Assembly: GCA_023151115.1 (NCBI GenBank)
Contig: JAKLJP010000043.1
Span: forward strand, 1 to 59,707
DNA length: 59,707 nt
Source: Anaerolineae bacterium
GTDB taxonomy: Bacteria; Chloroflexota; Anaerolineae; 4572-78; J111
Direction: 5' to 3'
Made by a program: the position numbers and the translations under genes. Position 1 is the stretch's first letter. Each line of letters begins with the position of its first letter. Of this stretch, positions 38,472 through 49,400 are shown in pieces. The notes under the pieces were generated by a model, which saw nothing but the letters and a program-made list of their open reading frames with translations, was not told where the DNA came from and did not search any database.

Positions 38472-41345
38472 TTGGAGATTAAACAATCTCTGCTGGTGCG
38501 TTTCTTAAAAAGGGGTGAGGTGTGGCTGCTGTTTGTGGCGCTAATCCCCCGCCTGCTGGCCCTCGACGTTTTTCTGACCGCCGACGAGCCGCTTTTTTTG
38601 GACCAGGCCCGGCAGTTTGCCGCCGGACTCAGCAGCGGTGATTTTAGCCGGACGATGGGCATCGGCTACCCCGGCGTCACCCTGGCCTGGTGGACTGCCC
38701 CGGTGGTCGGGTTGACCCACAGCGACCTCGGTGCTTACGTGGCCGGGCGAATTGTCACTGCGCTGGTCAACGCTTTGTTACTGCTCCTGCTTTATCGGCT
38801 GGCTCGCCCACTCCTGGGTCCCTGGCCGGCGCTGCTGGGCGTCGGTCTGCTGGCGCTCGACCCCTACACGCTGGCCTACAGCCGCCTCCTGCATATCGAA
38901 ACGCCCCTGGCCCTGTTGATGACCCTGGCCGGCCTGGCTTTCCTGCTCTGGCTCGACAGCCCTCGACGGCAGTGGCTGCTCCTGGCCGGCCTGTTCAGCG
39001 GCCTGGCCTTGCTGACCAAGTCCACCGCCCTTTTGCTTGGTCCAATGCTGGTCGCGCTGCTCATCGGCTGGCTAATAACCCAAAACGCCTCACGTATCAC
39101 GCCTCACGTATCACGCCCCATGTATCACGTTGCCCTCCAAAAATTGGCCGGTCTTCTCATTATCACGCTTATTGCCTCAGTTCTCTTCTTTGTCCTCTGG
39201 CCGGCGATGTGGATTGACCCGGCCGGCGCGCTCGGCCTGACCTTTGGCAAACTCCTGACCGACCAGGAAGCCGGGACGGGCAACTACGGCATGTTCTGGC
39301 TCGGCCGCTTTGTCCAGGACCCCGGCCCGTTCTTTTATCCGGTAGCCTTCATCCTCAAAGCCACTCCCTGGCTGCTGTTCGGCCTGGGCTTGAGTCTGTG
39401 GCAGTTTATCTCGTTTTGTTTCAGTCATCGAAAACACGCACCACGCACCAGGCACCAGGCACTACGTGCTGTGCTTCCTCTTTGGTTCTTTGCCCTCACC
39501 TACCTTCTGCTTATGACCATCGCCTCCAAAAAATCCATCCGCTACCTCCTGCCGGCTTTCCCCACCTTTTATCTGTTGGCCGGATTAGCCCTGGTCCACT
39601 TCAGCCAGTCAATCAGGCAGCGAATCAGCCGATGGCCTAAACTGTTTTCACCCTTGCTCCTCCGCTCCTCTGCTCCCCTGCTCGTCTTTCTCTTTACCCT
39701 GCTCTACCATCCCTACTACTTCACCTACAACAACCCCCTGCTGCTGGGCTGGCTGTGGGGCCCGCGTGCGCTGTTGGTCGGCTGGGGCGAGGGCCTGGAT
39801 GAAGCAGGCCGCTATCTGAATCAACAGCCGCCCGGGGTGGTAGCGGCCTGGTATGAGTGGCTTTTTCCGCTGTATTATCACGGACAGGTGCAGCCCACCA
39901 GCGTGGATAATCTGCTCACCGCCGATCACACCGTCCTCTACATTAATCAGGTGCAGCGCAACCTACCTAACCCCAACGTCATCACCTATTTTCGCCGCCG
40001 CCAGCCCGAATACACGGTGCGTTTGTCGGGCATTGAATATGCCTGGGTTTACCCTGGCCCGGTCATCGGCTTTCGGCCCGACCATGCCCCGCAGGTTCCA
40101 CTTGGCGGCGAGTTTGGCAGCGAAGTTAAGCTTCTGGGCTATGACCTGTCCCCGGCTCCCTTGTCAGGACAGCCTCTTGTAATCACGTTTTACTGGAGAG
40201 TGTTGGCGACGCCGCCCGCCGAACGCTATGTCTACCTGCGCCTGGTTGATGCCCAGGGCCGTATCTGGGCCAGGGCCGACAGCCCGCCGGTGATGGGTTT
40301 TTGGTCGGTCTCCCGTTTAGAGCCAGATATGCTTATCGAAGATGCCCAGGAATTGCCTATTCCCCCCGGCACGCCGCCAGGAACCTATCGGTTGGAAGCC
40401 GGCTGGTACGACTCGGCCAGCGGCCAGACCTTGCCTGCCACCGGCCAGCCCCTTGGCGGGGGCGGTGGGTTGCTGCTGGGTGAAATTTACCTGGGCTGGC
40501 AATCGCTCTCGGTTTCGCCCGATTTGCCGCACCAGACCGACACTCCCTTGGCCCCCAATGCTCATCTGGTGGGCTACGAGGCTCCGCCGCCCGCCGCGAC
40601 CACCGGCGATGTGCTGCCTCTCCACCTGGCCTGGCGCAAAGCTAGTTCGCTGTGGGATTTCACCGCTGTGCCCAACAACTTTGTCATGTTTGAGTGGCGG
40701 CAGGGTCAGCGAGCCAGCGCCGAGCAGCTCGACCCCCTGCCGTTTCCCATCGAGGAGTGGGGCCGGGATGCCTTATTACGCTCCCAGCATGAAGTCATCG
40801 TGCCCCCCACGCTGGCCGCAGGCCGCTATGAACTGGCGGTCATGCTTCATACCGGCAGCGACCCGGCGGGTGAAGCCTTTTTGCTGGGGTGGGTGGAGGT
40901 CGCCTCGCCCCCCCATCAATTCGACCTGCCGGCCTCGGCCAGTTTACCTGCTGCTCCTGCCCAACTCGAACCGAGCATTACTCTGGCCGGTTACGAAACC
41001 AGGTTGACTCCCCAGGCCCTCGAACTTAAGCTTTACTGGCAAACCGAAGCACCGCTTACCAATCGTTATAAGGTTTTTGCCCAACTCTTAACGCCCGATA
41101 ATACTCTGCTGGCTCAATCTGACACTTTTCCGGCTGGCGATCAGCGCCCAACCACCGGCTGGCTGCCCGGCGAAATCATCACCGATGCCCATACGTTGAC
41201 CTTTTCTACCCCGCCGGCTTCCGGCAAGTACCGGCTCATTGCCGGCCTGTACGATCCGTTGACCGGCCAGCGGCTGTCGCTGCTCAATGAGCAGGCTCAA
41301 CCCATCAGCGATGCCATTATAGTTGCCGAAATCACCTTACCGTGA
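38472..41345 (+). CDS. GT39-like membrane glycosyltransferase with three beta-sandwich modules
   Basis: A 957-residue GT-C protein. First external loop: LDVFLTADEPLFLDQARQFA with the acidic pair; MGIGYPGVTLAWW follows. About 11 spans run to residue 430, then a soluble part with KLGGIEYAWVYPGP-like SGIEYAWVYPGPVIGF. Modules at about 545-665 (LLGYDLSPAPLSGQP), 696-800 (HLVGYEAPPPAA) and 833-950 (LAGYETRLTPQA, then YRLIAGLYDPLTGQRLS). Heptamer arrays (CACGTATCACGCC type) encode a loop near 39085-39125 and another near 39440. The upstream end is a heptamer array shared with the previous gene's stop, and the start (TTG38472 or GTG38496) is uncertain. Confidence 0.82.
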   Translation: MEIKQSLLVRFLKRGEVWLLFVALIPRLLALDVFLTADEPLFLDQARQFAAGLSSGDFSRTMGIGYPGVTLAWWTAPVVGLTHSDLGAYVAGRIVTALVNALLLLLLYRLARPLLGPWPALLGVGLLALDPYTLAYSRLLHIETPLALLMTLAGLAFLLWLDSPRRQWLLLAGLFSGLALLTKSTALLLGPMLVALLIGWLITQNASRITPHVSRPMYHVALQKLAGLLIITLIASVLFFVLWPAMWIDPAGALGLTFGKLLTDQEAGTGNYGMFWLGRFVQDPGPFFYPVAFILKATPWLLFGLGLSLWQFISFCFSHRKHAPRTRHQALRAVLPLWFFALTYLLLMTIASKKSIRYLLPAFPTFYLLAGLALVHFSQSIRQRISRWPKLFSPLLLRSSAPLLVFLFTLLYHPYYFTYNNPLLLGWLWGPRALLVGWGEGLDEAGRYLNQQPPGVVAAWYEWLFPLYYHGQVQPTSVDNLLTADHTVLYINQVQRNLPNPNVITYFRRRQPEYTVRLSGIEYAWVYPGPVIGFRPDHAPQVPLGGEFGSEVKLLGYDLSPAPLSGQPLVITFYWRVLATPPAERYVYLRLVDAQGRIWARADSPPVMGFWSVSRLEPDMLIEDAQELPIPPGTPPGTYRLEAGWYDSASGQTLPATGQPLGGGGGLLLGEIYLGWQSLSVSPDLPHQTDTPLAPNAHLVGYEAPPPAATTGDVLPLHLAWRKASSLWDFTAVPNNFVMFEWRQGQRASAEQLDPLPFPIEEWGRDALLRSQHEVIVPPTLAAGRYELAVMLHTGSDPAGEAFLLGWVEVASPPHQFDLPASASLPAAPAQLEPSITLAGYETRLTPQALELKLYWQTEAPLTNRYKVFAQLLTPDNTLLAQSDTFPAGDQRPTTGWLPGEIITDAHTLTFSTPPASGKYRLIAGLYDPLTGQRLSLLNEQAQPISDAIIVAEITLP

Positions 41346-41370
41346 TATTTTCCCCTCAGACAACTTCTTT

Positions 41371-41484
41371 GTAACTACTCAGCCCTCATGTCATTTCGAG
41401 GCCATAGGCCGAGAAATCCCTACAGTGCTACATCGGCCTCGGAGATTTCTCCCTTCGGTCGAAATGACATGCCTGAGTAGTTAC
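41371..41484 (+). mobile_element. GTCATTTCGA palindromic element, copy 5 (best preserved)
   Basis: Perfect 12-bp terminal inverted repeats (GTAACTACTCAG/CTGAGTAGTTAC) enclose CATGTCATTTCGAGGCC and GGTCGAAATGACATG. 114 bp long. Confidence 0.88.
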
Positions 41485-41614
41485 ACTTTTTTGATACAGT
41501 GAGGACAGTAGGCCAAACCTCCAGCCTCCGGCAGCGATTCTCCTACCCGGATTATGTCAGGTCAGCCGATGTCTTTATCCCTATTCCAGATCATAATTAA
41601 ATGGTGATACCCTA

Positions 41615-44125
41615 TTGTCTCTTGCTCCAAAATCCATGAACAATTCACCATTCACAATTCACAATTCACAATTTTCTTCCTCCCTTGTCTACCGTCTACC
41701 GTCTACCATCTGCCTTCTGCTGATCCTGTCCTTCGCACTCTTCTTCAGTGTCCTGGCCGTGCAGCAGCACCGCGCTTTTCAAACCAACGGGCTGGATTTG
41801 GGCAATGTGGACCAGGCGCTCTGGAACACCGCTCAAGGCCGCTTTCTCAATTTTACCCTGATGACCCCCATCCAGTCCCGCCTGGCCCTGCACGTCGAAC
41901 CGATTTTGCTGCTGCTGGTCCCACTCTACTGGCTCAACCTCGGCGGCCCGGAAACCCTGCTCATCACCCAAGCTACGATTGTCGCTTTGGGGGCATGGCC
42001 GCTGTATCAATTAGCAATAATCAATCATCGACGGTCAATGGTCAACGGTCGTCTATCCACTATCCACTATCTTCTACCCACTATCTTCCCTCTGGCCTAT
42101 CTGCTCCTGCCTACCCTGGAATCCGCCGTTTTGTTCGACTTCCACGCCGTAACATTGGCGGCCACGTTTCTGCTGTTTGCTTTTTTGACCCTGGAGCAAA
42201 AAAAAGATCGTCGCTTTCTAATTTTTGCGTTTTTGAGCATGGCCTGCAAAGAGGATATCCCCCTGGTGGTGGCGATGCTGGGATTGTACGCCGGGCTGGC
42301 TCAACGGCGCTGGCGGCTGGCCGCGTTGACAATTGGGCTGAGCGCCGCCTGGTTTGTCGTTGCCTTTTTCCTTATCCAGCCCCGTTTTGCCGCCGGCGGC
42401 AACATCCAACTCGACCGCTATGCCTGGCTGGGCGATAGTCCCCCCAAAATGCTGGCAACACTTCTCACCCGGCCCACCCTGGTTTTCGAGCACCTCTGGT
42501 ACAAAGCCGACCTGCCCGGCTATCTAACCCAACTCTTTTTCCCTACTGCATTTCTGGCCCTCTTTAGCCCACTGACCTTGTTACCCATGCTGCCCACCCT
42601 GGCCGTCAACCTGCTCAGCGACAATCCCTTCACCTGGCGGCTGGAAGATTTTCACTATGGCGCACCCCTAGCCCCGTTTCTGTTTATTTCCGCCATCTAC
42701 GGCATCCGGCGCATCAGTGAATGGGTGAATGGGCGAATGGGCGAACAATTTTTCGCCATTCGCTCATTCGCCATTCTTCTCTTCTCTTTGTTTCTCGTCT
42801 TCTCCATCATCTACCACTACTATCGAGGTTTCACCCCCCTGGCTCGACCTTTTGTCTGGCCTGAAGTGACAACTCACCAGCAGCGGTTGGAAGCCTTGTT
42901 GTCTACCCTGCCCCCCGATGCGCCGCTGTTTACCCAATCCAACTTGGCCCCTCATCTGACCCATCGCCCCATCATCTATAGTGATTTTGCCTACTTCACC
43001 GATCCTCACTTTCCCGCGCCTGTCAAAGCCGAGGAGATTTTGCTCGACGTCACCGCTTTTGAGAATATTGGTGGGTTGCATCAATTTTTGCGTCAAACCT
43101 TGCTCGAAAGCGGGAATTATCAAATTACTTTCGCTGAGGATGGTATCCTGCGCTTGCAACCCTTGACCGGGGACCGGAGACCGGAGACCGAGGAATCAAA
43201 TTCCCCAACCCCCAACCCCCAACCCCCAACCCCCAACCCCCAATTCCCTCTCACCGTTGACTTTAGCGAGGTGATTCGGCTGCGCGGTTATTCCCTGCAT
43301 TTCAACCGGCAGGAAGAAGTGCAGGTCAGCGTTGATTTGGAACCGCTGCAATCGTTGGCCGCGCTGCCGGAACTACAGCCGGTGCTCTACCTGCTCGACG
43401 CCGAAGGACAGCCGGTGGGCGCAACCACCGACCTCCAACCCGTCCTGGTCTGGTTTCCGCCGGTGGAGTGGCCGGCGGGTCAAACCGTGCGTGTTCGTTT
43501 TAACACCCTGCCCTGGTACACCCGCGACACTGCTGCCTACCGGCTGGCCCTGGGCCTGGTCAACGGCAGCGACCCCTGGGACATCAGCCGCCGCTACCGG
43601 CCCAATTTCAGCCAGCCCCCCGATTTCGCCGTCCGCCTCCCTGCGGACGGTATGTTGGTCGAACTGGCTCGAATTGAACACAGTTGGGGGATGCCGGGGG
43701 GCGGACCTATCCCGCGCCAATTCACCCTGTCCAACCCGCCCCACCCACTCCAGGCCAACTTCGCTAACCAAATCAAATTGTTGGGTTATAATCTCGAATC
43801 TCGAATCTCGAATCTCCACATCACACTTTATTGGCAAGCCCTCACCCCTCCACCCAACCTGATTCGTTTTGTCCAACTCATCGGCCCGGATGGGCAAATT
43901 TACGGCCAAAACGATTCCGCTCCCGACCGGGGCCAGTATCCCACTTCCCTCTGGCAGTCCGGCGAAGTCGTCGTCGAGACTGTTACCCTGTCACTCCCAC
44001 CGGAGCGCCCGGCGGGGAATTACTCGCTGCACATTGGCCTTTATCAGCCTGATACCGGCATTCGTCTTAATTTTGTGGAGGGGGGAGATCACCTTGAAAT
44101 TTTAATGGATACTCAATTCAAGTGA
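41615..44125 (+). CDS. DUF2079 membrane protein with C-terminal beta-sandwich modules
   Basis: An 836-residue protein of the DUF2079 family, distantly related to GT-C enzymes. Signature: QTNGLDLGNVDQALWNTAQG, then LHVEPILLLLVPLYWLNLGG and a helix-rich region to about 430. Two C-terminal modules: about 547-680 (VIRLRGYSLHFNRQEEVQVS) and 712-830 (QIKLLGYNLESRISNLHITL, with SLHIGLYQPDTGIRL). Repeat-encoded segments occur at the N-terminus (41640-41710), around 42040-42085, at 43200-43245 (CCCCAAC units) and at 43790-43825 (TCGAATC units). ATG41636 may be the true start. Probably a lipid-linked-sugar-dependent transferase by analogy; unproven. Confidence 0.78.
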   Translation: MSLAPKSMNNSPFTIHNSQFSSSLVYRLPSTICLLLILSFALFFSVLAVQQHRAFQTNGLDLGNVDQALWNTAQGRFLNFTLMTPIQSRLALHVEPILLLLVPLYWLNLGGPETLLITQATIVALGAWPLYQLAIINHRRSMVNGRLSTIHYLLPTIFPLAYLLLPTLESAVLFDFHAVTLAATFLLFAFLTLEQKKDRRFLIFAFLSMACKEDIPLVVAMLGLYAGLAQRRWRLAALTIGLSAAWFVVAFFLIQPRFAAGGNIQLDRYAWLGDSPPKMLATLLTRPTLVFEHLWYKADLPGYLTQLFFPTAFLALFSPLTLLPMLPTLAVNLLSDNPFTWRLEDFHYGAPLAPFLFISAIYGIRRISEWVNGRMGEQFFAIRSFAILLFSLFLVFSIIYHYYRGFTPLARPFVWPEVTTHQQRLEALLSTLPPDAPLFTQSNLAPHLTHRPIIYSDFAYFTDPHFPAPVKAEEILLDVTAFENIGGLHQFLRQTLLESGNYQITFAEDGILRLQPLTGDRRPETEESNSPTPNPQPPTPNPQFPLTVDFSEVIRLRGYSLHFNRQEEVQVSVDLEPLQSLAALPELQPVLYLLDAEGQPVGATTDLQPVLVWFPPVEWPAGQTVRVRFNTLPWYTRDTAAYRLALGLVNGSDPWDISRRYRPNFSQPPDFAVRLPADGMLVELARIEHSWGMPGGGPIPRQFTLSNPPHPLQANFANQIKLLGYNLESRISNLHITLYWQALTPPPNLIRFVQLIGPDGQIYGQNDSAPDRGQYPTSLWQSGEVVVETVTLSLPPERPAGNYSLHIGLYQPDTGIRLNFVEGGDHLEILMDTQFK
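43200..43250 (+). repeat. CCCCAAC heptamer array in a CDS
   Basis: Five or more CCCCAAC/CCCCCAA units translated as NPQPPTPNPQ, placed at the junction between the membrane domain and the first C-terminal module. Confidence 0.85.
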
Positions 44126-44137
44126 GAAATTCAGTTT

Positions 44138-44231
44138 CAGTAGATCCAATTTTTCACCGTAGCTGGCGCATCCGTATGCGTCAGCGGGCGGCATAGGGAT
44201 GCCACCCTACAGGAAATTTGGATCTACTGAG
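44138..44231 (+). mobile_element. Palindromic element with family A ends and a different core
   Basis: Ends CAGTAGATCCAATTTTT and AAATTTGGATCTACTGAG match those of family A, but the core (GCGCATCCGTATGCG and GGCATAGGGATGCC) is the one seen at 26413 and 58712. A hybrid arrangement. Confidence 0.8.
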
Positions 44232-44259
44232 TTTTTATTCCTAGGTAATCGGGTGTATA

Positions 44260-46314
44260 GTGGTAGGATTGTCTGAACGTATAAATCCAAAATCTAAAAT
44301 CCAAAATCTCGTCGCTTCCGACGCGCCCGAAGGGGCGAAATCCAAAATCCGGCCTCTGCTCTGGCTGCTCATCCTCAGCCTGGCCTTTGCCTGGCGCGCT
44401 CAAAACCTGGATGCCTTTGGCCTGTCCAACGATGAAGGGGCGCACGTGATGTGGGCCAAGCTGGCCGTGGATGGCTATCCCCTCTATAGCCAGACCTATG
44501 CGGTGCAATCGCCCCTGTTTTTGGAAACGGTGGCATTGGCTTTTCGGCTGGCCGGGCCGACGCTTCAGGTAGGCCGTTGGGCCATTCTGCCCAGTTTCGG
44601 CTTGTTGGCCCTGGCCCTGAGCTGGCTGGCCTATCGCTCAGGCGGCTGGGCAGCAGCCTTGACCGCCCTGCTCCTCATCAGTCTATCCCCGCTCAGCTTC
44701 ACCTTTTCCCGGCTGGTCATGGCCGAAGTTCCGGCCACGGCCCTGGCCGTCGTTTCGGTTGCCTTGATGTTTGGCTATTTGGAGCAGAAGCGTAAAATCT
44801 GGCTGGTTGCTTCCGGTCTGGCTTTGGGACTCAGTTTTATCGTCAAACCGCTCAATCCCTTTGTGGCTGCGCCCATAGGATTGTTATTAGTAATCAGTAA
44901 TCAGAAGTCAGTGATGGGCGGTCAGTGGTCGGTGGTCAGCGGTCGTCTCCTCTGGTGGAGTCTGGGCCTCATCATCCCCCTCGCTGCTGTGCTGCTTCTA
45001 TACGATCCGGCAGCCCTCTACGATCAACTTGTCCGTTTCCGCAATGACTTACGGGCCGCTATCCCCGGCTCGACGGTTGAAACCTGGGATCAGTTCAAGC
45101 TGTTTTTCAACAGCCATTGGGGATTTTGGTTACTGGCATTTGGGGGTATAATGGCGGCAGTTTGGCGAGTGTGGCTGGAAAAGGAGCAGGGGAGCAGAGG
45201 GGCAGGGGAGCAGGGGAGGGAATTCTCGCCTCATCGCCTCATCGCCTCATCGCTGCTTTATCCGTTTATCTGGCTGGTTTGGTTAATAGCCGGAATAGTC
45301 ATGCTCTACTGGCATACGCCGCTCTTTCCGCATCACTTTATCGTGCTGCTGCCGCCGTTAATCTTGTTGGGGGCAGAGTTGGTGAGTCAGGGGTTAGGGT
45401 TCAGGGTTCAGGGTTCAGAGGATTCCGGTCTCCGGCCTGCCCTGAGCCTGTCGAATGGGTCTCCGGTCTCCGGTCACTGGCCTCCTATTGTTGGCGTTAT
45501 TTTTATCATTATTGCTGCTTTCAACCTGCCGGCGATGATTGCGGCCAATCAGTCTACAGCAGCGATTGTGACCGGCGGGCGCGAGGCCGAGGCGTTAAAA
45601 CTGCTTCGGGCTGTCTCCGCCCCCGCTGATTTTGTGATGGGCGACAGCCAACTGCTCATTTTTATGGCCGACCGGCGCACCCCGCCGCCGCTGGGGGACG
45701 TGGCCCTGGTGGCCATCAAAGCCGGGCGGCAAACATCAGAGCGAATGATTCAATTAACGGAGCAGTTTCAAGCCCCGGTCGTGGTCCAGTGGAGTTTACG
45801 CCTGCCCTGGCTGCCGGAATATCTGGCCTGGGTTCAGGCTAATTATTTAGCGCAGCGCGTTTGGGATAATGACCATATTATTTATTTTGGGCGGCGGCTT
45901 GCGCCGGATGAGACCATTCCTAACGAGCGGCAAGTTCGCCTGGGCGACTCGGTGATGCTGCGCGGCTATCAAATCGAGGACAAAGCTAAAGCAGGTTCCA
46001 CTTTAAATTTGAAAGTTTATTGGCAAACGGATACAGCCTTAACTGAAGATTATACCATCTTCACCCAACTGCTGAACAGCCAGGGGGCGTTGGCGGCCAG
46101 TTGGGACAGTCAACCGCTGAGCGGCTATTTTCCTACCAGCCAGTGGCCTGCCGGCGAAATTGTCACCGACATGGTGCAGCTACCTCTGCCCGCCGATCTG
46201 TCGCCGGGCGATTATACCTTGATTACCGGCATGTATCGCCTGGAAACGTTGGAGCGTCTACGCGCCTCCGATGGGAGCGATTTTGTTACTTTAACGACAG
46301 TCAGGATAGAGTAA
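44260..46314 (+). CDS. GT39-like membrane glycosyltransferase with one beta-sandwich module
   Basis: A 684-residue GT-C protein. Early acidic motif: AFGLSNDEGAHVMWAKLAVD, followed by GYPLYSQTYAVQSPLFLETV. About ten spans, then a C-terminal module at about 557-680 (SVMLRGYQIEDKAKAGSTLN, LSPGDYTLITGMYRLETLER). Repeat-derived stretches lie at 44885-44945 (GTGGTCA/AGTAATC type), 45180-45255 (GGAGCAG units, then TCGCCTCA units) and 45390-45480. GTG start at 44260; the first 30 residues include repeat-derived KSKIQN. Confidence 0.82.
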   Translation: MVGLSERINPKSKIQNLVASDAPEGAKSKIRPLLWLLILSLAFAWRAQNLDAFGLSNDEGAHVMWAKLAVDGYPLYSQTYAVQSPLFLETVALAFRLAGPTLQVGRWAILPSFGLLALALSWLAYRSGGWAAALTALLLISLSPLSFTFSRLVMAEVPATALAVVSVALMFGYLEQKRKIWLVASGLALGLSFIVKPLNPFVAAPIGLLLVISNQKSVMGGQWSVVSGRLLWWSLGLIIPLAAVLLLYDPAALYDQLVRFRNDLRAAIPGSTVETWDQFKLFFNSHWGFWLLAFGGIMAAVWRVWLEKEQGSRGAGEQGREFSPHRLIASSLLYPFIWLVWLIAGIVMLYWHTPLFPHHFIVLLPPLILLGAELVSQGLGFRVQGSEDSGLRPALSLSNGSPVSGHWPPIVGVIFIIIAAFNLPAMIAANQSTAAIVTGGREAEALKLLRAVSAPADFVMGDSQLLIFMADRRTPPPLGDVALVAIKAGRQTSERMIQLTEQFQAPVVVQWSLRLPWLPEYLAWVQANYLAQRVWDNDHIIYFGRRLAPDETIPNERQVRLGDSVMLRGYQIEDKAKAGSTLNLKVYWQTDTALTEDYTIFTQLLNSQGALAASWDSQPLSGYFPTSQWPAGEIVTDMVQLPLPADLSPGDYTLITGMYRLETLERLRASDGSDFVTLTTVRIE

Positions 46315-46320
46315 AAAAAG

Positions 46321-46432
46321 GTAACTGCTCAGCCATGTCATTTCGACCGCAGGGAGAAATCCTCGGCGTCTTGCTCTTATGTGTTGTGTCTTGGGGATTT
46401 CTTGCCTCTTCGTCGCTCGAAATGATATGACA
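46321..46432 (+). mobile_element. GTCATTTCGA palindromic element, copy 6
   Basis: GTAACTGCTCAGCCATGTCA, TTTCGACCGCAGGGAGAAAT, then TCGTCGCTCGAAATGATATG. The right outer end is lost. Confidence 0.75.
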
Positions 46433-46453
46433 CCCTGATCTCTAATTTTCTGT

Positions 46454-49400
46454 ATGGACATACTCATCGAAAAATCTTCTCCCCGGCCTCGCAGTTTGAC
46501 TCTGGCCGGAATAAATATTGACCGGCGCTGGCTGCAACTGGCTATTCCGCTGGGCTTGTTTTTGGTTATCTTTATCCCCCGTGTTGTGGGTCTGGATGTC
46601 TTCCTCACCGCCGATGAAGACGACCAAATGATGTTTTCGACCGTCTTTCTTAAATCGGTGCTGCGAGGCAGGTGGGGCAGCGCGCTTGTCTTGGGCTATC
46701 CGGGCATCCCCACGCTAGTTTTGGGGGCGATGGGCGTCGGCCTGCGTTATTGGTTTCATTACCAGGGTTGGCTGCCCCTCCCCTGGGTGCATGATAGTTT
46801 GATGCCCACGCTCAACCAGGTAACTGCCAATTACAAAGCCTTTGCCTACCCCCTTGATTTTATCTACTGGGTCCGCTTCCCGCTGGCTCTGGTGGCCTCA
46901 ATCGCTATTTTGGGGATTTATTTCCTTGGCCGGCGGCTGCTGGGTGAACGCCTGGCCATCCTGGGAACGCTGATTATTGCCTTTGAGCCTTTCATTTTGG
47001 CTCACACCCGCGTGATTCATGTGGATGCGCCCCTGGCCTATTTTATGTTTCTCTCATTTTTGGCTTTCTTGCTTTATCTGGAGCGAGGAAGCTGGCGCTG
47101 GCTTTTTCTCTCCGGTTTGTTGGGTGGGTTGGCCGCCTTGAGCAAAACGCCGGCGGCGCTGCTTGGCCCCATTCTGCTAGTCGCCGGTCTGTTTTACGCT
47201 CTGTTTCCCCCGCCCGGCACGCCGCGAGCGGTGCGCTGGAAAAGGCTGGGCATCGCCCTGCTGGGGTGGGGACTGATCGCTCTGGTCGCCTTTTTCACCC
47301 TGTGGCCGGCGATGTGGCGGCGACCCGCGTTCGCGCTGGAATGGATCATCGAGAATATTCAGAACGCCAATAACTCGCTCCACCCGACCACCGGCCATTT
47401 TTGGGGCGATCAGGAAAGCGATCAAAATCCTTTCTATTATCTCCTGGTCTTTCCTTACCATCTCACTCCCCTGGTTTCGGTGGGGGTGGTGGCCGGTTTG
47501 GGCTTGATTGGAGGTGGATTAATCGCCCGCTGGCGCAAAATCGAAACCTGGACGGCTCAAATGCTGCCGCTGGCGTTGGGGCTGGTCGCCTATATCGCCT
47601 TCTTTATTGCTCCAGTATCGCTGGTATCCCGGCGAGGTGATCGCTATATTTTGCCGGTCTACTTTGCGGCGGCGCTACTGGCTGCGCTGGCGTTGTATTG
47701 GCTGGCGACATGGTTCAAGCGCCGCCTGCCGGGTCTATTCAATCGGTTCAAAGTTACGGCTACAGGGTTGGTGGGGCTGGTCATTTTTTTGCAAGCGGGA
47801 ACGGTCCTGCTGTATCACCCCTATTATCTGGCCTATTACAACCCGCTATTGGGCGGCGGCGCAACGGCCCCCTACTGGCTTAATGTCGGTTGGGGCGAGG
47901 GCCTGGATGTGGCCGCGCGCTATTTGAACAATACAAACAAGCAAAACCCGCCCCAGGTGGCTGCCTGGTACAGTAATCAATTTGGGCCTTATTATAACGG
48001 TCCCACCTTTGACCTGTCTGATCAAAGCTCGGCCTTAACCGGCGATTACACCGTGTTTTACATCAATCAGGTTCAACGTGGTTTTCCCAGCCGGGAAATT
48101 TTGGCCTATTTTCGCCAACGCGAACCGGTTCAGGTGGTCAAGTTGGGCGGCATCGAGTATGCCTGGATCTATCCGGGGCCAATTATCAGCCAGACGCCCC
48201 CCGAAAACTACACCTTCCCGGCTGGGGTCATCCTCGGCGGCGGCGCGCGCCTCATCGGTTTGAGCGTGCCGCAAACCAGCATGCCCGCCGATCTTTTTGC
48301 CGCCGGCCCCCAGGCCGAGGATTGGCCCTACTTTTATGGTCAAAAAATACCGGGGCTGCCTGTCACCTTGTATTGGGAGACGCTGGCCCAGATCAACGGC
48401 GAACAAAATATTTATATCCGGCTGGTGGACGAGCAGGGGCACGGCTGGGGCCAGATTGACCGGCTGATTCTGGCCGGTCTATGGCGGCCCGACCGCTGGC
48501 GCGCTGGCTACTTTATCCGCGACGAGTATAAGCTGCCTATTGATCCGGCGACTCCTCCCGGCACGTATCACCTCGAAGTCGGGATGTATGATTTTGTGAC
48601 CGGCCAAAGCTACGGCCTGGCTAAAAATATCGGCCAACTCACCCTGACCCCGCCTCAAAAAATACCTCAACCGGCTGAACTTACCCTAAAACCCTCTGTT
48701 TCGACGCCGATCAATGCGGACCTGACCCTGGTGGGGCATGATTATGCCGATAGTGAGCTGTCGCCGGGCGCAGAGATTGAGGGTAAAATCTTCTGGCAGG
48801 CTGTCCAACCGTTGATTAAAGATTACCGGGTGGAATTTTCTTTTATCGCCACCGACCGTAAAAAATATGTGGTGGCCGAACCGCCTTTATCTCAGGTCTA
48901 TCGCCCTTCGGAGTGGCGGCGCTCCGAAGTGGTGGGCGCGGCTTATCGCTTCCGTGTCCCGGCGGCGGCCCCGGCCAGTGATTATCCGCTCCAGGTCAGC
49001 GTGCTCGACCCTGATACCGGCGAGCCGGTTGGCCCGGCCGTTACCCTGGCCCAGGTGAAAGTCAAGCCGCAAGAACGAAACTTTGAACTGCCCTCCGGCG
49101 TAACGCCGGTGTCCGCCTTTCTCAACGATGAGATCGAATTGGTTGGCTACAAACTGCTCGATCAGACCGTTGCCCCCGAAGAATCCTTTGGGCTGACCCT
49201 CTACTGGCGCAGCCTGCGCCCGGCGACCTCGAACTACACTGTCTTTGTCCACGCGGTTGGGCCAGACCAGGTGATTCGCGGGCAGTGGGATAGCGTTCCC
49301 GCCGGAGGAGCTGCGCCCACCAGCGGTTGGCTGCCCGGCGAGATCATCGAGGATCATTACCAGGTCCCCCTGGCCAAAGACGCGCCACCCTGGAAATATG